A stretch of DNA of 29,195 nt, from the IMG/VR virus record IMGVR_UViG_3300010354_000427, positions 1 to 29,195 of that record; one strand, given 5' to 3'. Positions 13,769-20,433 of the stretch are shown here, piece by piece. The translations under genes were made by a program, and so were the position numbers. The notes below the pieces were generated by a model. The model was not told where the DNA came from. It saw only the letters and a program-made list of their open reading frames with translations, and did not search any database. The DNA comes from a virus. Position 1 is the first letter of the stretch; the number at the start of each line of letters is the position of its first letter.

Positions 13769-14428
13769 CTATATTATACTATTTTTCTTGAAAAAATCAA
13801 TGGCATAATCTGCCAACCAAGTATGCCCTTGTTCAGAAGGGTGAAAACGATCATTACAAGTCATTTTCTGTTCTAAACAAACAACCTCATATATGGATCT
13901 GTTGTCTAGTAGATAATTGTCTTTGCTTATAAATTTTTCTAAATAATGCTTGTCGTTGGCTACAGCAGGACCGAATGCTGCATCAAAAAATGAATTCATA
14001 TAAAAGTATCGAATACTTTTATTTTTCAAAAACTCTGTTAGCAATAGCTGTTGTTGATAGAAATCGACATAACTTTCGTAATCATTATAGTATTGACGAT
14101 AGTATTCATCGACACGCTGTCTTACTTTTTGGTCTGTATAATAATGACCCAGTTGTACATTTTCCCATGTAGCATTATCAATGTTATAGAAGGTAGTTCT
14201 AACTGGACTAGTCCATGCAAATAGTACTAAATTATTTTGATCAGCGGTAATCTTTTCTAATTGTTCAAAAAACTTAATTATACTTAATTTGTTTGATCCC
14301 CCCGATACTGCGTAGTTATTAACTTTGATGCTCAATTTTCTTTCTACAACCGAAAGCCAATTGTCAGAAAAATTAACTCCGTGTCCTGATAAAAAACTAT
14401 CGCCGAATGCAAAGATGTTATTGATCAT
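13769..14428 (-). CDS. SGNH/GDSL-family hydrolase
   Basis: Predicted esterase or acyl-hydrolase of the SGNH fold. Block I is FAFGDSF with the Ser nucleophile, close to the N-terminus. Block II is YAVSGGSN, and block V is DRFHPSEQGH with the Asp/His pair. Block III (usual GxND) is less clear, near LFAWTSPV. No signal peptide is seen, so it acts in the cytoplasm or on the virion. Such enzymes can deacylate or de-O-acetylate glycans. It follows a glycosyltransferase gene with an 11-base overlap, suggesting a joint glycan job. Start at 14428 (MINNIFAFG) is preferred over an ATG five codons earlier; both are weakly preceded by purines. Confidence 0.82.
   Translation of the reverse strand: MINNIFAFGDSFLSGHGVNFSDNWLSVVERKLSIKVNNYAVSGGSNKLSIIKFFEQLEKITADQNNLVLFAWTSPVRTTFYNIDNATWENVQLGHYYTDQKVRQRVDEYYRQYYNDYESYVDFYQQQLLLTEFLKNKSIRYFYMNSFFDAAFGPAVANDKHYLEKFISKDNYLLDNRSIYEVVCLEQKMTCNDRFHPSEQGHTWLADYAIDFFKKNSII
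13773..13800 (-). promoter_or_regulatory. Sigma70-type promoter for the gp62 operon
   Basis: Minus strand: TTGATT (13800-13795), 16-bp spacer, TATAAT (13778-13773), then seven bases to the ATG at 13765. It lies at the end of the SGNH gene. The message would begin at or within a base of the start codon. Confidence 0.55.
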
Positions 14429-15338
14429 GAAAATTTCTTTCATTGAACTTTTTATTAGCGTAGTCTACGCCAGAGAATTCCATCCACTGCTCTAGTGTTC
14501 GTTCAGTTCCTAATCCGTACATGCCCGTTATGTCTCCGCGCATAATTTTATCTAATTTAGACATTGCACGATGATGCATCGGCGATGCAATCTTTTCATC
14601 AATGACATCCCAGTGATGCGGTGCTGCGGCTGCGCCTATCGTAGATCCGTAATGCCATGCAACTACTTGCTTAGGCAAATAGATATCATATCCTCGAGTC
14701 CAGGACCTAATACCCAATGACATTTCTTCTCCCCAATAATACATATCAGGATCCGACGGGACATCTTTTAACCACTGGGCGCGGGCAAAAATAAAACCTG
14801 CAAACAAAAATGGAACACAGATGTTTTTCATCTTAGTGTCCTGCATATTTTTATATTCGCCAACATGCACGGCCCAATCACCGACAAAATTTATCGGTTT
14901 AGGAACATGAATTATAGTTGGAGTATCTTTATAAAGAAAATTTAAATCAATATTATTTTTCTTGTCTTTGATGTATGAAGGCATCAAATAACTAATAATC
15001 GATCGATTGCCTAATTGATTTAGCTCGTCGACCATAATAGTATCCCAGTTTTTCGTCAGGCGACTATGGCTATCTATCTGTAATACATATTCTTCGTCGG
15101 TGTGCATTTGATTAACAATATTGCGGGCCCAGCCTACACCGCGAGATTCTTTATAATCTATTTTTTTAATCAGAATATCATAAGGTAAATGATCAATTAT
15201 ATTCTCAAGCTGCTCGTTGTGCTGCAAAAAAACTGCAAATCTAATATTTTCAGGATGGGCAGCATTATCAATACAGGATTGTATCGTATAAGGAAGCTCG
15301 TCATCTAGAAAACTAGCTAATAACACTAATATTTTCAT
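14418..15338 (-). CDS. Glycosyltransferase, GlcNAc-transferase (PF11397-like) type
   Basis: Transfers a sugar from a nucleotide donor. The 306-residue protein begins like a GT-A fold enzyme (MKILVLLASFLDDELPYTI) and shows VLQIDSHSRL at about 85-94, in which D-S-H is the metal/donor motif. LFAGFIFARAQWL follows, then YYWGEEMSLGIRSWTRGYDIY (split at 201-220, with GEE) and a His at about 229. These match the Skp1-type GlcNAc-transferase family that also occurs in bacteria and phages. The target could be a virion protein, host surface glycan or modified DNA; the sequence does not say. It overlaps both neighbours by a few bases. Confidence 0.85.
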   Translation of the reverse strand: MKILVLLASFLDDELPYTIQSCIDNAAHPENIRFAVFLQHNEQLENIIDHLPYDILIKKIDYKESRGVGWARNIVNQMHTDEEYVLQIDSHSRLTKNWDTIMVDELNQLGNRSIISYLMPSYIKDKKNNIDLNFLYKDTPTIIHVPKPINFVGDWAVHVGEYKNMQDTKMKNICVPFLFAGFIFARAQWLKDVPSDPDMYYWGEEMSLGIRSWTRGYDIYLPKQVVAWHYGSTIGAAAAPHHWDVIDEKIASPMHHRAMSKLDKIMRGDITGMYGLGTERTLEQWMEFSGVDYANKKFNERNFHDQ

Positions 15339-15835
15339 ATCATTTTTTCAATAGAAAGCACCTCAGGAAGCTTATTTGTTTCTTTAACAAAATATGCACA
15401 CAAAGGTTTCGGTCCGCTCTCCAATGGAACTGCTAAGATATGTCCGTGTTTTAATTTAGGTGTGAACCAACGAATATCCTGAAACACATTGATAATTTCT
15501 AACGGTTGGAAGTCAGGCCTGAAGCTGGTAATCGGATTAAACACAAAAGCACTAAATCCTCTATCGTTAATATTCATAATAGGAACTACTTCGGGATCGC
15601 CAAATTCTTTTTCTCCTATCACAACATACCAATCTAAAGGAACTTGTATGACATGTTCGCCTATCTTTAATACTGCCGCCGGTGCATGAAATGTTTCCAT
15701 AAAGATTAGGGGAACAAAATGATAATCAACATTTTTAGGATCGTTCCAATCCAATACAGCATACCGCAAATCATCAACTTCCTCGGGCAATGAATTTAAT
15801 TCAAATGCTGCATTATCTACTGTTAGTATATTCAT
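15335..15835 (-). CDS. Conserved hypothetical protein of T4-like phages, 166 aa
   Basis: A beta-rich soluble protein with features that recur in marine T4-like phages near uvsW: NAAFELNSLPEEVDDLRYAV, VPLDWYVVIGEKE, and a C-terminal VPLESGPKPLCAYFVKETNK motif. Function unknown. It starts immediately after the uvsW stop with a one-base overlap and its stop overlaps the glycosyltransferase ATG by ATGA. No membrane or signal segment. Confidence 0.8.
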   Translation of the reverse strand: MNILTVDNAAFELNSLPEEVDDLRYAVLDWNDPKNVDYHFVPLIFMETFHAPAAVLKIGEHVIQVPLDWYVVIGEKEFGDPEVVPIMNINDRGFSAFVFNPITSFRPDFQPLEIINVFQDIRWFTPKLKHGHILAVPLESGPKPLCAYFVKETNKLPEVLSIEKMI

Positions 15836-17286
15836 TAGAATTTCACTTTCTCTGTGCGGAATGGATATCCGGCTTCTTCATAATATTTCTTTCTAGTTGC
15901 CATATGGCGTTTGCTAAACTTAGCACTACTGGTAACATCCCAAATCTCTACATGGTCTTTGTCTTCGGCTTTACGAATTCCACGACCGATGCTTTGAATT
16001 ACGCGAACAAAGCTCTTGCCAGGTTCAATAAGAACAAGATTAAAAATGCGAGGAATATTAATACCAACAGCGGCAACTCCATAAGTAGCAACAATGACCT
16101 TATTGAAGGCGGTCTTGACTTCATCATATTGTTCTTTTCTATCATTAGTTTTCATTGCACCACTAACAAAGCTACTGTCGGGCACTCGCTCCACAATCAT
16201 TTCTCCACATTTAACACGATCCACCAATACAAGAGTATTGCCAGTGTCGCTGAGGCGTTTAATAAAGTCAGAGATGTGATCAATTCGTTTCTCGTTAGTA
16301 GTTAGGTATGTTAGCTCTTCTTGATAACTACGATACTCTACAGTATCTTGAAACTGCATTATGTTTACTTGGCAGTTGGCTAACACGCCCAGGTCTTGCA
16401 AGTCTTTGGCTGCAATCTTATTTATGACTGGACCAAGACAAGCAATTAGACCAATTTGCTCAAAATCCTGTTTAGGAATAGTTCCTGTTAGTCCCCAACG
16501 AATGGGAACGCCAGCAAAAGGTCCAGTTAACAGTTGTTTAAGTACATCTGCTTTAGCTTGGTGAACTTCGTCTACGATAATAGCTACTAGGTCCTGCCCG
16601 AACTCTTCTAAACTCAACGGACTGTCGCCTTCCTTGTATCGCTTCTGCAGGCTATTAAGACTTTGCCATGTAACAATAGTATGTGTCTTACCCAGTTCTT
16701 TTTTGTCGCCAAAGTAAACACCAACATCTAGTCCTAGTAGCTCGTAGTCCTCGGCAGTTTGCTTAACTAGGTCTTTGTTAGGTACAACAACTAAGCTACG
16801 ACCATAATCCTGCACACTTCTGCTAAGGGTAGCAGTTAGCACAGTTTTACCTGCACCTGTAGCAATCTCTTGTATGCATTGTGGATTTTCTAAGAACTGA
16901 TTAATTGCATTTACTTGATAGTCACGCAACATCACAGGCTGGCCAGCCATTGGGTGGCCTTTGGGCCAAATTGTTTGACTGTGAAAATCCTCAGTAACTT
17001 TAACAAAGTTAAAATTATGAGTGGGCCTTAAATCATTTATTTCAACTGAATAGCCTTCATCTACAATTGTAGGAAGGATCTTATCTAGCAAATTAAAATA
17101 ACTAGCGCCACCTAAGGTAAAGAAACTAACACAGCCATCCCAGCGACCTAATTTATAAGCAGGCACATGGTAAGCATAAGGCATAAAAAACTTTAATTGT
17201 TTTTCTAAGTTACGCCTTGTGCTGGGATTCAGTCCTTCGATTTTGATATTGACTTCGTCTTTTATATGGATCGTACAAGATGTCAT
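15835..17286 (-). CDS. uvsW: UvsW-type RNA-DNA / DNA-DNA helicase
   Basis: Superfamily 2 helicase that in T4 unwinds R-loops and branched DNA and switches replication from origin to recombination mode. The 483 residues show an N-terminal DNA-binding domain (1-110), Walker A ATGAGKT at about 142-148, IIVDEVHQAK (motif II, 239-242), WGLTGT (motif III) and QSIGRGIRKAEDK (motif VI) in the second RecA fold. Length agrees with T4 UvsW (503 aa). A TTGCTT/TATACT promoter with TGT extension ends six bases before the ATG, leaving no room for a Shine-Dalgarno leader. Assignment is firm. Confidence 0.95.
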   Translation of the reverse strand: MTSCTIHIKDEVNIKIEGLNPSTRRNLEKQLKFFMPYAYHVPAYKLGRWDGCVSFFTLGGASYFNLLDKILPTIVDEGYSVEINDLRPTHNFNFVKVTEDFHSQTIWPKGHPMAGQPVMLRDYQVNAINQFLENPQCIQEIATGAGKTVLTATLSRSVQDYGRSLVVVPNKDLVKQTAEDYELLGLDVGVYFGDKKELGKTHTIVTWQSLNSLQKRYKEGDSPLSLEEFGQDLVAIIVDEVHQAKADVLKQLLTGPFAGVPIRWGLTGTIPKQDFEQIGLIACLGPVINKIAAKDLQDLGVLANCQVNIMQFQDTVEYRSYQEELTYLTTNEKRIDHISDFIKRLSDTGNTLVLVDRVKCGEMIVERVPDSSFVSGAMKTNDRKEQYDEVKTAFNKVIVATYGVAAVGINIPRIFNLVLIEPGKSFVRVIQSIGRGIRKAEDKDHVEIWDVTSSAKFSKRHMATRKKYYEEAGYPFRTEKVKF

Positions 17287-17292
17287 AGACCT

Positions 17293-17322
17293 AGTATAAC
17301 ATCTTTGTCAAAGAAAAAGCAA
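17293..17322 (-). promoter_or_regulatory. Extended -10 promoter for uvsW
   Basis: Minus strand: TTGCTT (17322-17317), 18-bp spacer ending TGT, TATACT (17298-17293), six bases, ATG at 17286. The -10 and TGn extension are clear. TTGCTT is the same -35 as in the promoter at 19205-19233. Confidence 0.6.
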
Positions 17323-17328
17323 GACTTT

Positions 17329-18576
17329 TTACTTTTGAAATAACCACAAATCTTCAAAATTGCCGTCTCTAGTCTTTTTGGCTTGCCTGCTGCCGCCCAT
17401 TGCACTCCACTGTACTCGATAATGGTCAATCAAATTCAAATGCTGTGCAGCTACATCTCTCATATCTTCACTGATAGTAGTCATTCGCTTTTCGGCATTT
17501 CTGTAATTACTGATTACAAAACCAAACTTAGCGCCGGGCTTCATGACTCTTGCACAGAGTTTTACAGTTTCGGACCAGTAGCCGGCGAGCCAATCTTGAT
17601 AGTCAGGAAAATTGGTAAAGCTTTGATCTTCGCTGTTATAAATTTCTAAATCAAAATAAGGAGGGCTTAATAAAACAGCATCCACAGTGTTTTGATATTT
17701 TGCCGCAAACCCATGTTTTGCATCTAGTTGTTCACTAGGACATAGATAAAGGTCAATTTCCTTATCTGCAATTTCAAATAAACTACGATCCCGATAATCT
17801 AGAAACTCTTTGTGTAGCAATTTACCATTGTCTACGACATCGGGTATCACATCTGTAGCAATAAACTTTTTAAACTTGCTACTATAGAATGCTAGCTGAT
17901 AAGCATTCCATCCCATAACAGGAGAGAACAATGTTTCGCCTTCGAACACACTATCGAGTATTCCTTTAAAGGTAGCAGGATTAAATGTGCTGGGACGATT
18001 AGCGCCCATCATAAAGGCCTGCCAGAATGCGCCAGGGTCTCCATCATAGCGACAAATTTGATCGAAGAATGCGGGCCCAACTAAGCTATTACGAAGCTTA
18101 AATTGTTCCATCATGACCTTTAGTAGTCCAAATACATATTCACTGTCATTGGCATACCACTTTTTAGTATTATAGTAATTTAGAAAATTAATATTCTTAC
18201 AGAGCTTTCCATACTTGGCATTAGTTCTGCCGGCGAATACTTTGTTATCTAAAATGTCAGCATTAGGAATTTGAAAGTAAAAGTCTACGGCTTCTGGTAA
18301 ACTGCCTTGACTCTTAAACCACGCCTTAAGAGTTGCTTCAGCATTAGTGACTAATATTTCGTAGAGCTTTTCTTTAAACAAAGGCAATCGTTCCTGCCTA
18401 TTGTCTTTTTTAGCTACTCTGGCAATAAAACTATCTAAGTCTTGTCTTACTTTGAATGTGCCCGACTTATCGGAGATATCTAAGATTTGTATCTGCTGGC
18501 AAAACTCTTCCAAAGTCGGCTTGGATAAATTAAAAAGAGCCAAAAAGTCTTGTTCACTGAACAGTAAATTTTTCAT
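17329..18576 (-). CDS. DNA methyltransferase, SPPY-type amino-methyltransferase
   Basis: Predicted S-adenosylmethionine-dependent N6-adenine or N4-cytosine DNA methyltransferase. Motif IV reads DAVLLSPPYFDLEIY, with SPPY at about residue 304 of 415. The preceding region has ETLFSPVMGWNAYQLAF followed by FIATDV, which occupies the place of motif I but lacks the usual FxGxG. A C-terminal KPGAKFGFVISNYRN strand matches motif V/VI style. The first 200 residues are a helical domain, possibly target recognition. The neighbour upstream (18592-19182) looks like a PD-(D/E)XK nuclease, so the pair may be a restriction-modification unit. Start: ATG at 18576; a GTG two codons earlier is possible. TATAAATA lies seven bases before the ATG. 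Confidence 0.82.
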   Translation of the reverse strand: MKNLLFSEQDFLALFNLSKPTLEEFCQQIQILDISDKSGTFKVRQDLDSFIARVAKKDNRQERLPLFKEKLYEILVTNAEATLKAWFKSQGSLPEAVDFYFQIPNADILDNKVFAGRTNAKYGKLCKNINFLNYYNTKKWYANDSEYVFGLLKVMMEQFKLRNSLVGPAFFDQICRYDGDPGAFWQAFMMGANRPSTFNPATFKGILDSVFEGETLFSPVMGWNAYQLAFYSSKFKKFIATDVIPDVVDNGKLLHKEFLDYRDRSLFEIADKEIDLYLCPSEQLDAKHGFAAKYQNTVDAVLLSPPYFDLEIYNSEDQSFTNFPDYQDWLAGYWSETVKLCARVMKPGAKFGFVISNYRNAEKRMTTISEDMRDVAAQHLNLIDHYRVQWSAMGGSRQAKKTRDGNFEDLWLFQK

Positions 18577-18583
18577 AGTCACG

Positions 18584-18591
18584 TATTTATA
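18584..18591 (-). promoter_or_regulatory. Perfect T4-late octamer before the methyltransferase gene
   Basis: TATAAATA on the minus strand ends seven bases before the ATG at 18576. No Shine-Dalgarno site intervenes. Late expression of the methyltransferase would fit modification of newly made phage DNA. Confidence 0.5.
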
Positions 18592-19182
18592 TCAATCCTT
18601 AAATACTTGACAGTTGTCGATTATAAACTTAGAAGTGAAATTCAACTTTTCTAAAATAATTTTTTCAGGCAACAGAATAATATCTCGTTTCATCTTTGTC
18701 TTGTCTCCGGCGGTACGCTTTAACCAAGCATCGCGTTCAGCCATAAGATAATCTAGCACAATGGTTCTATTTGCTTGATTGCTGATATCATATATACGCA
18801 TTACAGACAAATCTTCTCGATTTCTTGCAACAAGGATATATCGTTGATGATCTAAATCACCCATAGCATGAAATTGAAATGCCGCATCTGTGCCAGCACC
18901 TTTTCTAGGTTTACCTGTAGCAGTGAGGAGACCTGCTACTCGCGTGGCTTTATTCTCAATGAGAATCTCACCACTGCGGGCATCTTCGCCATTCCTGGCA
19001 AAATTTATATTGTAATCGGGATCGTATTGGTTAACAATTTGATATATAGATAATGCACTAAGGGCATCAGTATCTAAGATATCAATCTTGAATTGTTTGT
19101 AGAGCATCGTTCGTATAGCAAAAATTTGCTCGCGAGCCTGATTCATTACACTCAATTCGGGTGCGTTAAAATACTTGGCCAT
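18592..19182 (-). CDS. Putative PD-(D/E)XK restriction-type endonuclease, 196 aa
   Basis: Not a named family, but the core has the layout of a type II restriction enzyme fold: an N-terminal helical part (LSVMNQAREQIFAIRTMLY), DPDYNINFARNGEDARSGE, and ILIENKATRV, where Glu76-x-Lys78 would be the catalytic E-x-K preceded by an acidic residue. A beta strand follows (HQRYILVARN). The start is the ATG at 19182 because GAGG lies six bases before it. It has its own strong promoter (19205-19233) and is followed ten bases later by the octamer of the methyltransferase gene. Restriction activity is inferred from fold hints and the methyltransferase neighbour. Confidence 0.55.
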   Translation of the reverse strand: MAKYFNAPELSVMNQAREQIFAIRTMLYKQFKIDILDTDALSALSIYQIVNQYDPDYNINFARNGEDARSGEILIENKATRVAGLLTATGKPRKGAGTDAAFQFHAMGDLDHQRYILVARNREDLSVMRIYDISNQANRTIVLDYLMAERDAWLKRTAGDKTKMKRDIILLPEKIILEKLNFTSKFIIDNCQVFKD

Positions 19183-19204
19183 AATTACCTCTATTAAAAA
19201 GTAT

Positions 19205-19233
19205 ATTATAGCACAGTAATCAATAAAAAGCAA
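19205..19233 (-). promoter_or_regulatory. Sigma70 extended -10 promoter for the PD-(D/E)XK-like gene
   Basis: Minus strand: TTGCTT (19233-19228), 17-bp spacer ending TGC, TATAAT (19210-19205). The -35 box is made from the 3' arm and first T residues of the preceding terminator hairpin. Leader of about 15 bases with GAGG. Confidence 0.75.
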
Positions 19234-19245
19234 CCAATTGGTTGC
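19224..19245 (-). terminator. Intrinsic terminator after the MutH-like gene
   Basis: Minus strand GCAACC-AATT-GGTTGC, a perfect 16-bp palindrome, followed by TTTTTA. It lies just downstream of the stop at 19251 and overlaps the -35 box of the next gene. Confidence 0.85.
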
Positions 19246-19250
19246 TTATA

Positions 19251-19835
19251 TTATTCGAATAAATTATTAAAATTTTTACGAACTGCTGATATAGTTTCGA
19301 ACTTTTTCATTGTGCCATTTGGGATTCGAAACGCATAAGTGTCCCCTACTTTTCTTTCCCAATAACATTCACAATTGTCTCCGCGAATATAATTCGGAGC
19401 AACTACATCCCTGTCTTTTATCTGACGAAATAATTCTCGACCAGCTTCGTAGGAATTTTCCAAAGATTTCTGTATTGCAGGATCTGTAAAATCATAAATT
19501 TTAGCGTCAGTTACTTCGTAAAATGTTTGATCATGTTTAACCCTAAATTGAGTTTGAAACTTGTCAAAAATCGGAGACTGCTTATAACTGGTTGCGATTA
19601 TGTTAGAAATACTCATTGAAGCAACTGTATGAGCAGACCTTGAGCTAGTGTTGCGAGTTTTAACTTCAACACCAATTTCTTTAAGATCGGGTTCGTTCTC
19701 TTGCGACACTCGATACCCAATGTCTTGCATCACCGACTCGACTTCGGCACCAACATTGCCATATTTTTCTTTTGATACTATCATGCCCTTAAGGGCAGAT
19801 TCTGCCTTAGGCAATTTTACAATTTTTGCTTTCAT
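19251..19835 (-). CDS. MutH/Sau3AI-like DNA endonuclease, 194 aa
   Basis: Predicted DNA nuclease of the MutH/Sau3AI branch of the PD-(D/E)XK superfamily. The active-site stretch EPDLKEIGVEVKTR at about 48-61 places Asp50, Glu57 and Lys59 with the same spacing as Asp70, Glu77 and Lys79 of E. coli MutH, and IGVE(V/L)KT is nearly identical to MutH. Glu31 or Glu33 in GNVGAEVESV may be the upstream Glu. MutH cleaves GATC sites and Sau3AI is a restriction enzyme; specificity here is unknown. It follows the GIY-YIG gene by one base and ends in an intrinsic terminator. AAAAGG precedes the ATG. Confidence 0.75.
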   Translation of the reverse strand: MKAKIVKLPKAESALKGMIVSKEKYGNVGAEVESVMQDIGYRVSQENEPDLKEIGVEVKTRNTSSRSAHTVASMSISNIIATSYKQSPIFDKFQTQFRVKHDQTFYEVTDAKIYDFTDPAIQKSLENSYEAGRELFRQIKDRDVVAPNYIRGDNCECYWERKVGDTYAFRIPNGTMKKFETISAVRKNFNNLFE

Positions 19836-19836
19836 A

Positions 19837-20415
19837 TTAACTTACCTTTTTTCGTTTACGATATGACTCGTCGTTGGCATAAGGCCAGATAGTAGTAATA
19901 ATACTATCTTCGATAGTAGATATCGACTTACTATCTAAGTGTTCGAGATTCCATACTAGTACTGGCAATGAATCTACATTAACTTTATGCTGTACTTTAA
20001 ATTCTAGCACATTAGGAACTACTGTATTACGGTCGGTCTTTTTATAATGGTCAGGAATCGGACCTGTGTCTTCAATAATAAATTTCCTAACTGCTTCTTT
20101 CCAACCTTCGGGAAAAATCCATTTAGGTTCCTTTTTTTCCACAGGAGTTGAATACAATGCAGCCAAATCAACATCCAACTTTGGACGATGTGTTTTGTGT
20201 CGATTGTGTACGGTGTTGGTAGCAGCCTTACCAAAATAGAAATTGACTTCAGGATAGATGTAGTACAGACCTCGGTGCAGGCCTGCTTCTTTACGATTAA
20301 TCGCACCTTCGGTCGTCAAATAAGGCTCAACCCACTGGTGTCCTAAATCAAGAAAGATGCGTTTAATGCTATTAAGGTTTAATTGAAGAGAGCTATTAGC
20401 TGCAAAATCCTGCAT
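19837..20415 (-). CDS. GIY-YIG nuclease-domain protein, 192 aa
   Basis: The segment HRGLYYIYPEVNFYFGKAA at about residues 47-65, followed by VHNRHKTH, matches the GIY-YIG fold: GLY, YI, YFGKA and a catalytic Arg72. The rest contains a basic linker, a WIFPEGW region and a basic end (YRKRKKVS). GIY-YIG enzymes in T4-like phages include homing endonucleases (I-TevI, Seg proteins) and repair or restriction nucleases. The absence of an obvious C-terminal DNA-recognition repeat leaves the type open. The start is ATG at 20415, with TGGAG eight bases upstream; a TTG six codons earlier is less likely. It abuts the MutH-like gene. Confidence 0.7.
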   Translation of the reverse strand: MQDFAANSSLQLNLNSIKRIFLDLGHQWVEPYLTTEGAINRKEAGLHRGLYYIYPEVNFYFGKAATNTVHNRHKTHRPKLDVDLAALYSTPVEKKEPKWIFPEGWKEAVRKFIIEDTGPIPDHYKKTDRNTVVPNVLEFKVQHKVNVDSLPVLVWNLEHLDSKSISTIEDSIITTIWPYANDESYRKRKKVS

Positions 20416-20433
20416 TCGTAATGCTCCAGTCAA

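Noticed and set aside
15790-16305. A 171-codon open frame on the plus strand
   Set aside because: It is antisense to the end of uvsW and the 166-aa gene, both firmly supported.
17317-19233. T4 MotA boxes (TTGCTT) at the uvsW and PD-(D/E)XK promoters
   Set aside because: The distance from the box to the -10 is about 15-16 bp instead of the 12-13 bp of T4 middle promoters, and both have TGn-extended -10 boxes, so ordinary sigma70 recognition explains them.
19850-19862. Extra copy of the early leader element ATCGTAAACGAAA before the MutH-like gene
   Set aside because: No -10 or -35 stands at the right distance, it is inside the GIY-YIG coding end, and a similar string occurs in the coding start of the 133-aa gene; it may be chance.
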